This document shows, one piece after another, positions 1-4,996 of a DNA stretch of 5,929 bases. Source of the stretch: Dehalococcoidia bacterium (GTDB lineage: Bacteria; Chloroflexota; Dehalococcoidia; UBA2979); assembly GCA_004297315.1 (NCBI GenBank), contig SCTU01000229.1:1-5929 (forward strand). The letters run 5' to 3'. The first letter of the stretch is position 1. The number at the start of each line of letters is the position of its first letter. The notes beneath the pieces were generated by a model, which was not told where the DNA came from, did no database searches, and was given only the letters and a program-made list of their open reading frames with translations. Made by a program: the position numbers and the translations under genes.

Positions 1-2
1 AC

Positions 3-404
3 ACCGGCAAGGTCACCGTGCTCCGCTATACCGCGGTGCAGGACGTCGGCAAGGCGATCCACCCCTCGTACGTCGAGGGGCAGATGCAGGGCGGCGCCGC
101 GCAGGGCATCGGCATGGCGCTGCACGAGGGCTACGTCTACCGCCCGGACGGCTCGATGGCGAACTCGAGCTACCTCGATTACCGCATGCCCGTCGCCAAC
201 GACCTGCCGCCGATCGAGACGGTGATGGTGGAACTGCCGAACCCCGGCCACCCGTACGGCGTGCGCGGCGTGGGTGAGATCCCGATCGTGCCCCCGCTGG
301 CCGCCGTCGCGAACGCCATCTATGACGCCATCGGCGTGCGTGTGCGGCACCTGCCCGCCACGCCCGCGGTGATCCTCGAGGAACTGGAGCGCCAGAAGGT
401 CTAG
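3..404 (+). CDS. Molybdopterin-binding large subunit, xanthine dehydrogenase family (C-terminal fragment)
   Basis: This is the last 133 residues of a large molybdenum hydroxylase subunit (CoxL/XdhB/aldehyde oxidoreductase type). Its reading frame is open to the window edge, so the gene starts upstream; the GTG at position 18 is an internal codon. Family members bind molybdopterin cytosine dinucleotide and hydroxylate aldehydes, purines, aromatic acids or CO together with FeS and FAD subunits. The visible hallmarks are QDVGKAIHP, the VEGQ..GG..QGIGMAL block, the SYLDYRMP block, and PYGVRGVGE followed by a VPPLAAVANA block. The Glu of RGVGE (nt 276-278) corresponds to the family's catalytic base. 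The fragment ends with the usual LPATP..IL tail, so the C-terminus is intact. The substrate-determining loop lies upstream and is not visible, so CO dehydrogenase cannot be separated from other hydroxylases. FeS and FAD subunits do not follow it; an MFS gene follows after 27 bp. Confidence 0.93.
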   Translation, partial: TGKVTVLRYTAVQDVGKAIHPSYVEGQMQGGAAQGIGMALHEGYVYRPDGSMANSSYLDYRMPVANDLPPIETVMVELPNPGHPYGVRGVGEIPIVPPLAAVANAIYDAIGVRVRHLPATPAVILEELERQKV

Positions 405-431
405 GCAGGCCCAGCGGATAGACTGCGCGCC

Positions 432-1691
432 ATGCCAGAGAGCCAGTCCGGCCTGCGCGTCGCCTTTGCAGCACTGTCATACCGCGACTATCGCCGCTTC
501 GCCGTCTCGCTGCTGCTCACCTCGATGGGTGCGCAGTTGATCCAGACCGCCGTCTTCTGGCAGGTATACGTCCTCACCGGCAGCGCGCTCCTCCTCGGCC
601 TCACCGGCCTCGCGAGGGCGGTCCCCCACATGGTCCTGTCGATGGTGGGAGGGGTCGCCGCCGACCGCCTGGACCGCGTCCGGCTGATCCAGGCTGGCCA
701 GATCGGGAACGCCCTGCTGATCGCCGCGCTTGCCTACCTGACAATGACCGGCGACGTCCAGGTCTGGCACCTGTACGTGATCACGTTCCTGAACAGCGCG
801 TTCAGCGCGCTCACACAGCCCGCCCGCACTGCGCTGATCCCCGCGCTCATCGGCCCGGGGAAGCTCGTCAACGCGATCGCGCTCAACGCGACGATCGGGC
901 AGTTCGCGCAGATCGCGGGCCCTGCGCTCGCCGGAGTCGCGATCGCGCAGTTCGACCTTGGCCCGGTCTATCTCATCAACGCCGCGCTCTACGTCGCCGC
1001 AATGATCTCGATCACCGGCATCCGCGTGCCGGCGGCCCGTCCCGCCATCCTCGAGAGCCCGTGGCGGAGCTTCGTCGAGGGCCTCGACTTCGTGCGCACG
1101 AGGCCGGTGATCCTCTCGCTCCTACTGCTCGACGTCGGCGCGACGTTGTTCGGGAGCTACCGCGCCCTCCTGCCGGTGTTCGCGGAGTCGCTGGGCGTCG
1201 GGCCCACGGGGTTCGGACTGCTGAGCGCCGCGCCCGGTGTGGGTGCGCTGCTGGGCGCCGCGTTCATCCTGTCGCTGGGCGACATGTCTTACAAGGGCCT
1301 CTACACCGTGTTCGGCGTGCTGGCGTACTGCGCCGCCCTCGTGGTGCTGGCCCTCTCACCGTGGTTCTTGCTCGCGCTCGTCGCGTCCGCCCTCCTGGGG
1401 ACGACGAACTCCGTGCAGATGATCCCGCGCAACACGGTCATCCTCACGATCTCGCCCAACGCGCTCCGAGGGCGCGTCGAGTCCTTCCGCAGCATGCTGG
1501 CCGGGGGCGCGCCGCCGCTGGGATACACGCTGAGTGGTGTGCTGGCCGCCGCGATGTCGCCCGCGATCGCACTAGTGATTGGTGCGCTCGCCTGCGCCGG
1601 CGTCGTCGGCGTCATCGGCTTGTGGAGCCGCGAGCTGCGCGACCGCGGCCTCGGCGCCGCCGTCCCCGAGGCGATCCCCGCCGACGGCTAG
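432..1691 (+). CDS. MFS transporter, EntS-like (DHA3/MFS_3) group
   Basis: This is a 419-residue integral membrane protein of the major facilitator superfamily with about 12 predicted hydrophobic segments, the normal length for the family. MFS motif A is present as GGVAADRLDR (residues 73-82) in the loop after TM2. QPARTALIPAL (129-139), the GPALAG element (163-168) and PNALRGRVESFRSM (342-355) are typical of the EntS-like branch, whose characterised members export siderophores or drugs by proton antiport. The C-terminal tail after TM12 is short and cytoplasmic. The ATG at 432 has no clear Shine-Dalgarno sequence. It lies 27 bp after the molybdoenzyme stop, and the in-frame codons between contain no other start, so translation may depend on the upstream gene. 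Co-transcription suggests a role in moving a substrate or product of the molybdoenzyme, but this is inference. The TAG stop overlaps that of the convergent epimerase gene. Confidence 0.9.
   Translation: MPESQSGLRVAFAALSYRDYRRFAVSLLLTSMGAQLIQTAVFWQVYVLTGSALLLGLTGLARAVPHMVLSMVGGVAADRLDRVRLIQAGQIGNALLIAALAYLTMTGDVQVWHLYVITFLNSAFSALTQPARTALIPALIGPGKLVNAIALNATIGQFAQIAGPALAGVAIAQFDLGPVYLINAALYVAAMISITGIRVPAARPAILESPWRSFVEGLDFVRTRPVILSLLLLDVGATLFGSYRALLPVFAESLGVGPTGFGLLSAAPGVGALLGAAFILSLGDMSYKGLYTVFGVLAYCAALVVLALSPWFLLALVASALLGTTNSVQMIPRNTVILTISPNALRGRVESFRSMLAGGAPPLGYTLSGVLAAAMSPAIALVIGALACAGVVGVIGLWSRELRDRGLGAAVPEAIPADG
1688..1691. other. CTAG shared by two convergent stop codons
   Basis: The palindrome CTAG supplies the TAG stop of the plus-strand MFS gene (1689-1691) and the TAG stop of the minus-strand epimerase gene (bases 1688-1690). 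There is therefore no intergenic space between the two convergent genes. I see no strong hairpin with a T-tract on either side that could end transcription, so the two transcripts probably overlap at their 3' ends unless termination is factor-dependent. Confidence 0.95.
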
Positions 1692-2206
1692 CGTGAACGC
1701 AACGGCACGAGCTCCGTGAGGATGCCGGCGTTCCCCTGCGGCCGGAAGAACGCCACGGTGCGCCGCCCGTCCGCCGTCCTCGGCAGCGCGATCTCGGACA
1801 GCCCTGCCGCGACGAGGCGCTCGGCCTCGACGTGGACATCCGTGCAGGCGTAGCAGATGTGGTGCAGCCCGGGCCCCCGCTTCTCGAGGAAGCGCGCGGT
1901 GCCGCTCGTCGCGTCCTTGGCGGGGACGAGGACCTCCACCTGTGTCTCGCCCTCGCCCACGTTAAAGAAGAAGTTGTAGGTCTGCTCCGGCGCGAAGTAC
2001 GACCCCTCCGGCCACTTCGAGCGCGGCTCGTCGATGACGAGGCCCAGCGCGTCGCCGAGGATCGCATTGGCCTCCTCGATGGAGTAGGCCACGACACCGA
2101 CATGGTCGATCCGGCTGAACAAGGGGACCTCCTCGGACTCGTCACCGAGGGCAAGCGGCGCTGCACGGAAGTCTATGCGCGTGCGATAGACACCCGCATC
2201 GCGCAT
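1688..2206 (-). CDS. VOC-fold protein, methylmalonyl-CoA epimerase-like
   Basis: With the ATG at 2206 this is 172 residues. Methylmalonyl-CoA epimerase interconverts the S and R forms of methylmalonyl-CoA so that the B12-dependent mutase can make succinyl-CoA. The paired betaalphabetabetabeta modules and all four expected metal ligands are visible: His35 in RIDHVGV, Gln89 in TQVEVLVP, one of His115/His116 in GLHHICY, and Glu165 in ILTELVP. FLEKRGPGLHH is close to the epimerase consensus. Family members are usually about 130-150 residues, so this protein has about 28 extra N-terminal residues. The ATG is supported by GAGGAA five bases upstream (2212-2217). A TTG at 2122, preceded by GAGGAGGT, would give 144 residues with the normal epimerase N-terminus and is a serious alternative. 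The gene lies 55 bp after the CoA-transferase in the same orientation. Another acyl-CoA epimerase or a glyoxalase-like role cannot be excluded. Confidence 0.85.
   Translation of the reverse strand: MRDAGVYRTRIDFRAAPLALGDESEEVPLFSRIDHVGVVAYSIEEANAILGDALGLVIDEPRSKWPEGSYFAPEQTYNFFFNVGEGETQVEVLVPAKDATSGTARFLEKRGPGLHHICYACTDVHVEAERLVAAGLSEIALPRTADGRRTVAFFRPQGNAGILTELVPLRSR
2127..2134 (-). promoter_or_regulatory. Internal Shine-Dalgarno before alternative TTG start of the epimerase
   Basis: The minus strand reads GAGGAGGT followed by CCCC and then TTG (2122-2120), which is Leu29 of the longer protein. Translation from here would begin directly before SRIDHVGV, where methylmalonyl-CoA epimerases normally start. 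The match to the anti-Shine-Dalgarno is longer than at the upstream ATG, but the start codon is weaker and GAG-GAG codons could produce the match by chance. Confidence 0.4.
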
Positions 2207-2211
2207 CGACG

Positions 2212-2217
2212 TTCCTC
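2212..2217 (-). promoter_or_regulatory. Ribosome binding site for the epimerase-like gene (ATG 2206)
   Basis: The minus strand reads GAGGAA, a five-base spacer, then ATG. This is why the start was placed at 2206 rather than at the in-frame ATG at 2251, which has no comparable purine tract nearby. The 55 bp between the CoA-transferase stop and this start holds no hairpin with a T-tract, consistent with one transcript. Confidence 0.65.
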
Positions 2218-2261
2218 GAAGGCCGCGCTCTGCTGATCGTCGCGCCGCCATCCGTGCTCCG

Positions 2262-3698
2262 TTAGACGGTGACCGACACCTCGCGGAGGCTGGGGCTGAC
2301 GTCGAGCGGCGCGCCCGTCAGCGAAGCGATCTCGGCGGCCGTATAGCCGGGCGCGTGCTCCTCGAGGAGGAAGCGCCCGCCCTGCACGGAGATCACGGCG
2401 ATGTCCGTGACGATCAGCGTCACCCCGCGCGTCGATGTCACCGGCAGCGTGCAGCGCTCGAGCAGCCGCGGTTGCCCGTCGCGAGTCGTGTGTTCCATTG
2501 CGAGCCAGATCTGCTTCGCGCGCGCCACGAGGTCCATCGCCCCGCCGATGCCGCCGAGGTTGTCCCACGGCGCGTTGCTCAGCCGCCAGTTGGCGAATGA
2601 GCCGTCCGCCGCCGCCTCGTACGCCCCGAGCACGGTGACGTCGAGACGCCGGCTGCGTACCAACCCAAAGGAGTCGGCGTGGTGCACAAACGAAGCGCCA
2701 GGGACGATCGTGACCTGTTGCCCGCCAGCGTTCACGATGTCGGGGTCGCCCTGGCCGGGCTCCGCCAACCGGCTGTACCCGATCACGCCGTTTTCCGAGG
2801 TAAAGGTCACGTGGTCGTCCGGCGCAACGTAGTTCGACGCGAACGTGGGGATCCCGATCCCCAGGTTGGCAATCCAGCCGGGCTGGATGCGCTGGCCGAT
2901 GACAGCCGCCATCTCATGACGGGTCAGCCGTCGCTTGCCCTCGCCGGTGGGAGTCGGGGCAGGTGCGGGTGCGGGCTCCGCGCGCTGCACACGCAGGACG
3001 CCATGCGGCAGGATCGACACCAACCGTTCCACGTAGATGCCAGGCGTGTGGACCTGGTCCGGGTCCAGCAGGCCAGCCTCGACGATCGGCTCTTCGACTT
3101 CGACGATCACGTGCCGCGCGGCCATCGCGGCGATCGGGTTGTAGTTCCGCCCGGCGTGCCGGAACACGAGGTTCCCCGCAGTGTCCGCCTTCCACGCCCG
3201 GATCAGCGCGTAGTCCGCGAAGATCGCCTCCTCGAGGACATAGGTTTCGCCGTCAAAGTCGCGGTGCTCTTTCCCGGTCGACAGCAACGTGCCCACGCCG
3301 GCCGGTGTGTAGAACGCGGGGATGCCCGCGCCACCGGCTCGAATGCGTTCCGCGAGCGTCCCCTGCGGGACGAGTTCGGCCACCAGTGTTCCGTCGCGTA
3401 CCATCTGCTCCGGCTTCGACAACCGCGAGGGGTGCGTCGCCGCCGTGAACGAGGCGATCACCTTCTTCACCCGCCCGGCCTCGACCAGGTCGCCGAGTCC
3501 CTTCATCTGCCCGTCAGCAGAGGCCGTGCCGATGCCGTTTGAGACTGCCGTGATCCCCTTCGCCCCCTGGTAGTAGAGGGCCGTCAGCAGGTTCCACGGC
3601 ATCCCGGTCGCGCCGAACCCGGGGATCAGCAGCGTGATCCCGTCAGGGATGTCCGCGACGGCTTCCTCAAGGGTGGCGCAGATCTTTGGCCGCGGCAT
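2262..3698 (-). CDS. Fused alpha-beta succinyl-CoA:3-oxoacid CoA-transferase (family I)
   Basis: This 478-residue protein carries both subunits of a family I CoA-transferase, as in the animal mitochondrial enzyme (SCOT); many bacteria encode two chains (ScoA/ScoB or AtoD/AtoA). Domain A spans about residues 1-238, with LVPQGTLAERIRAGGAGIPAFYT, NYNPIAAMAA and HTPGIYVERLV blocks. A Pro/Ala-rich linker covers 239-255. Domain B covers about 256-478, with ANLGIGIPT (277-285), the TSENGVIG motif whose Glu302 should form the enzyme-CoA thioester, GGIGGAMDLV (382-391) and a CTLPVT block. The family moves CoA from succinyl-CoA to acetoacetate or related acids. The ATG at 3698 has a perfect GGAGGT six bases upstream; the open frame extends to 3869, but that part overlaps the dehydrogenase gene and looks non-coding. 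Near the N-terminus, GATGMPWN replaces the more usual GLCGIPE, so the acceptor acid may differ. It is probably co-transcribed with its neighbours on both sides. Confidence 0.93.
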   Translation of the reverse strand: MPRPKICATLEEAVADIPDGITLLIPGFGATGMPWNLLTALYYQGAKGITAVSNGIGTASADGQMKGLGDLVEAGRVKKVIASFTAATHPSRLSKPEQMVRDGTLVAELVPQGTLAERIRAGGAGIPAFYTPAGVGTLLSTGKEHRDFDGETYVLEEAIFADYALIRAWKADTAGNLVFRHAGRNYNPIAAMAARHVIVEVEEPIVEAGLLDPDQVHTPGIYVERLVSILPHGVLRVQRAEPAPAPAPTPTGEGKRRLTRHEMAAVIGQRIQPGWIANLGIGIPTFASNYVAPDDHVTFTSENGVIGYSRLAEPGQGDPDIVNAGGQQVTIVPGASFVHHADSFGLVRSRRLDVTVLGAYEAAADGSFANWRLSNAPWDNLGGIGGAMDLVARAKQIWLAMEHTTRDGQPRLLERCTLPVTSTRGVTLIVTDIAVISVQGGRFLLEEHAPGYTAAEIASLTGAPLDVSPSLREVSVTV

Positions 3699-3710
3699 GG
3701 AGGCACCTCC
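3699..3710 (-). promoter_or_regulatory. Shine-Dalgarno of the CoA-transferase within an inverted repeat
   Basis: The minus strand reads GGAGGTGCCTCC immediately before ATG. GGAGGT (3705-3710) is an ideal ribosome binding site with a six-base spacer and fixes the start. The same 12 bases form an inverted repeat (GGAG, loop GTGC, CTCC), so a small hairpin could hide the ribosome binding site. Whether the hairpin is stable enough to matter is not known. Confidence 0.75.
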
Positions 3711-3724
3711 GCGCGTGTTCGGGC

Positions 3725-3748
3725 GGGCGCACCATAGGCCTCGCGCCC
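3725..3748 (-). other. Weak inverted repeat in the CoA-transferase leader
   Basis: GGGCGC at 3725-3730 and GCGCCC at 3743-3748 can pair around a 12-base loop. It lies between the stronger hairpin near the dehydrogenase stop and the CoA-transferase ribosome binding site. A six-base GC stem can arise by chance in DNA of this composition. Confidence 0.3.
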
Positions 3749-3749
3749 A

Positions 3750-3767
3750 CGCCTCGCAATCGAGGCG
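3750..3767 (-). other. Hairpin just after the dehydrogenase stop codon
   Basis: A perfect seven-base-pair inverted repeat, CGCCTCG / CGAGGCG, encloses a four-base loop (ATTG on the minus strand). It begins four bases after the TGA stop of the Ldh2-type gene. The position fits a 3' mRNA-stabilising or processing element, or a weak terminator, but no T-tract follows it, so it is not a typical intrinsic terminator. Read-through into the CoA-transferase gene is likely. Confidence 0.5.
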
Positions 3768-3771
3768 ACGC

Positions 3772-4863
3772 TCAGACGAGCGACGGCGTCCCGAGCGTCC
3801 GGGCGCGCAAGCGGAACGTGGCGAGGGTGTCTCTGTGGAGCGGGATGCCGGCCCGCGATCGATACTCAAAGGCGTCCGCCTCGGGGTCGCCCGCGACGAC
3901 GACAGGCCTGGCAGGATCGGATGGGCGTGTCTCCGCGAGGTACCGGATCAGCAGGTCCATGTCTGCCTTGAACGCCTGGACCGGGCGCATCTGGCTGATG
4001 TCGATCGCCATGAACCATGACATGTTCGAGCCGTAGTCAAGGTCGGCGCTCGATCCGCCACCGGCAAGGACGCCCGCAAGGATGTCCACCATCATCGCAA
4101 GGCCGTACCCCTTGTAGTTGACGCCCTCGCCGTCGGAACTCTCACCGAGCGGCGTCAGTGCCCACGAGGTGTCGCGTCCGCCCGGTGGCGTTTCCAGCGG
4201 CCGTCCGGCGGCGTCGACCGCCCAGCCGCGCGGGATCGGCAGTCCGAGCGCATGTGCACGCCGCACCTTCCCGGCGGCGACGGTGCTCGTCGCCATGTCG
4301 AGGACGAACGGGCGCTCCGTCCCCGCCGGCGCGGCAAAGGCGATCGGGTTAGTGCCGAAGCGCGGGTCTGCGCCACGTGCCGGGCGGACGCTGCGGTTCG
4401 CGTTGGTCACCGCCATGCCAATCATGTCCTGGGCCGCGGCCATCATCGGGTAGTACCCCACCATGCCGATGTGCCGCCCTTCGACGACGCCGGCGTGACC
4501 GATCCCGTTCACCCGCGCCTTCTCGATCGCGGTCCGCATCGCGAGGTGTGCGCCGACGACGCCGAGGCCGCCCGCGTTCGACACCACCGCCGACCCGGCT
4601 GATTCGCGCACGAGGCGCGGCGTCACCGTTGCGTCGATCAGCCCTGACTCGATCTGGTCGAGGTAGCGCAGCCCCGCCACTACGCCGTGCGTGTCCACAC
4701 CCCGCAGGTCGGAGGCGACCAGGATGTCCGAGGCGATCGCTGCGTGTTCCTCGGAGACACGAAGCGCGACGAACAGGCGCGCCATCTGCTCGCGCAGGGC
4801 GGCGCCGTCGACGCGGACGAACTCGCCGCTGGCGATCTGGTCGGGAGTCGGCTCGCCAGCCAT
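3772..4863 (-). CDS. Ldh2-family NAD(P)-dependent 2-hydroxyacid dehydrogenase (malate/L-lactate/ureidoglycolate type)
   Basis: This is a 363-residue soluble oxidoreductase of the Ldh_2 family, which is unrelated to classic lactate and malate dehydrogenases. Members interconvert 2-hydroxyacids (or imino acids) and 2-oxoacids with NAD(P)H; examples are ureidoglycolate, sulfolactate and 2,3-diketogulonate enzymes. SDLRGVDTHGVV (51-62) contains the proposed catalytic His59. RHIGMVGYYPMMAAAQ (130-145), the FGTNPIAFAAPAG block (169-181), PFVLDMATS (185-193), PIPRGWAVDAAG (209-220) and YKGYGLAMMVDILAGVL (250-266) are all family signatures, and the length is normal. The ATG at 4863 lacks a clear Shine-Dalgarno sequence. 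An in-frame TAG lies two codons upstream, ending a possible 40-codon ORF, so coupled translation is possible. The next in-frame ATG (4785) would cut into the first helix. The exact substrate cannot be read from the sequence; the CoA-transferase next to it suggests an organic acid pathway. Confidence 0.92.
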   Translation of the reverse strand: MAGEPTPDQIASGEFVRVDGAALREQMARLFVALRVSEEHAAIASDILVASDLRGVDTHGVVAGLRYLDQIESGLIDATVTPRLVRESAGSAVVSNAGGLGVVGAHLAMRTAIEKARVNGIGHAGVVEGRHIGMVGYYPMMAAAQDMIGMAVTNANRSVRPARGADPRFGTNPIAFAAPAGTERPFVLDMATSTVAAGKVRRAHALGLPIPRGWAVDAAGRPLETPPGGRDTSWALTPLGESSDGEGVNYKGYGLAMMVDILAGVLAGGGSSADLDYGSNMSWFMAIDISQMRPVQAFKADMDLLIRYLAETRPSDPARPVVVAGDPEADAFEYRSRAGIPLHRDTLATFRLRARTLGTPSLV

Positions 4864-4866
4864 CGA

Positions 4867-4989
4867 CTACGGCAAACCGACGGGGCCTGCCGCCTCGTGG
4901 ATGCGTACGAGAAGCGCCTCGTCGACGGTGGGGAGGGTTACGCCGGGAACGGTGAGCGGGTTCACGCGCGGGACGATACCACGAGGCAT
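4867..4989 (-). CDS. Possible 40-residue small ORF upstream of the dehydrogenase
   Basis: An ATG seven bases after the YibE/F stop opens a 40-codon frame ending in TAG at 4869-4867. It reads MPRGIVPRVNPLTVPG followed by a mildly amphipathic stretch with TVDEALLVRIHEA. It has no transmembrane segment, no cysteine, and I recognise no family. By hand count, about 31 of 40 codons end in G or C, compatible with but not proof of coding. Only a weak GAGG lies 11 bases upstream. It is in the same frame as the dehydrogenase, separated by TAG and one Ser codon, and fills the only sizeable gap between the two neighbouring genes. It may be a coupling leader peptide, a remnant of an N-terminal extension, or non-coding leader. 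Confidence 0.25.
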   Translation of the reverse strand: MPRGIVPRVNPLTVPGVTLPTVDEALLVRIHEAAGPVGLP

Positions 4990-4996
4990 CCCGTGA

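Noticed and set aside
1659..1688. Inverted repeat GCCGTC / GACGGC near the end of the MFS gene as a terminator
   Set aside because: The stem is only six base pairs with an 18-base loop and there is no T-tract, so it is within chance for this base composition.
2207..2251. 15-residue N-terminal extension of the epimerase from an ATG at 2251
   Set aside because: No purine-rich ribosome binding site precedes it, the added residues are Arg-rich, and a well-spaced GAGGAA lies before the ATG at 2206.
2679..3542. Long 287-residue plus-strand open frame opposite the CoA-transferase gene
   Set aside because: It is fully antisense to a gene with unmistakable CoA-transferase motifs, is rich in Arg, His and Asp as expected for a mirror frame in GC-rich DNA, and shows no recognisable domain.
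3699..3869. 57-codon N-terminal extension of the CoA-transferase from an ATG at 3869
   Set aside because: It would overlap the end of the dehydrogenase gene, has an Arg/Ser-rich sequence unlike the family, and the internal ATG at 3698 has a perfect GGAGGT site and begins where the family normally begins.
4377..4955. 192-residue plus-strand open frame opposite the dehydrogenase gene
   Set aside because: The product is extremely Arg-rich and low in complexity, typical of an unused frame, while the minus strand carries strong Ldh2-family motifs.
4893..4986. Inverted repeat CCTCGTGG / CCACGAGG flanking the gap upstream of the dehydrogenase
   Set aside because: The arms are eight bases and 78 bases apart with no symmetric operator-like spacing; it is more likely a chance match in GC-rich sequence.
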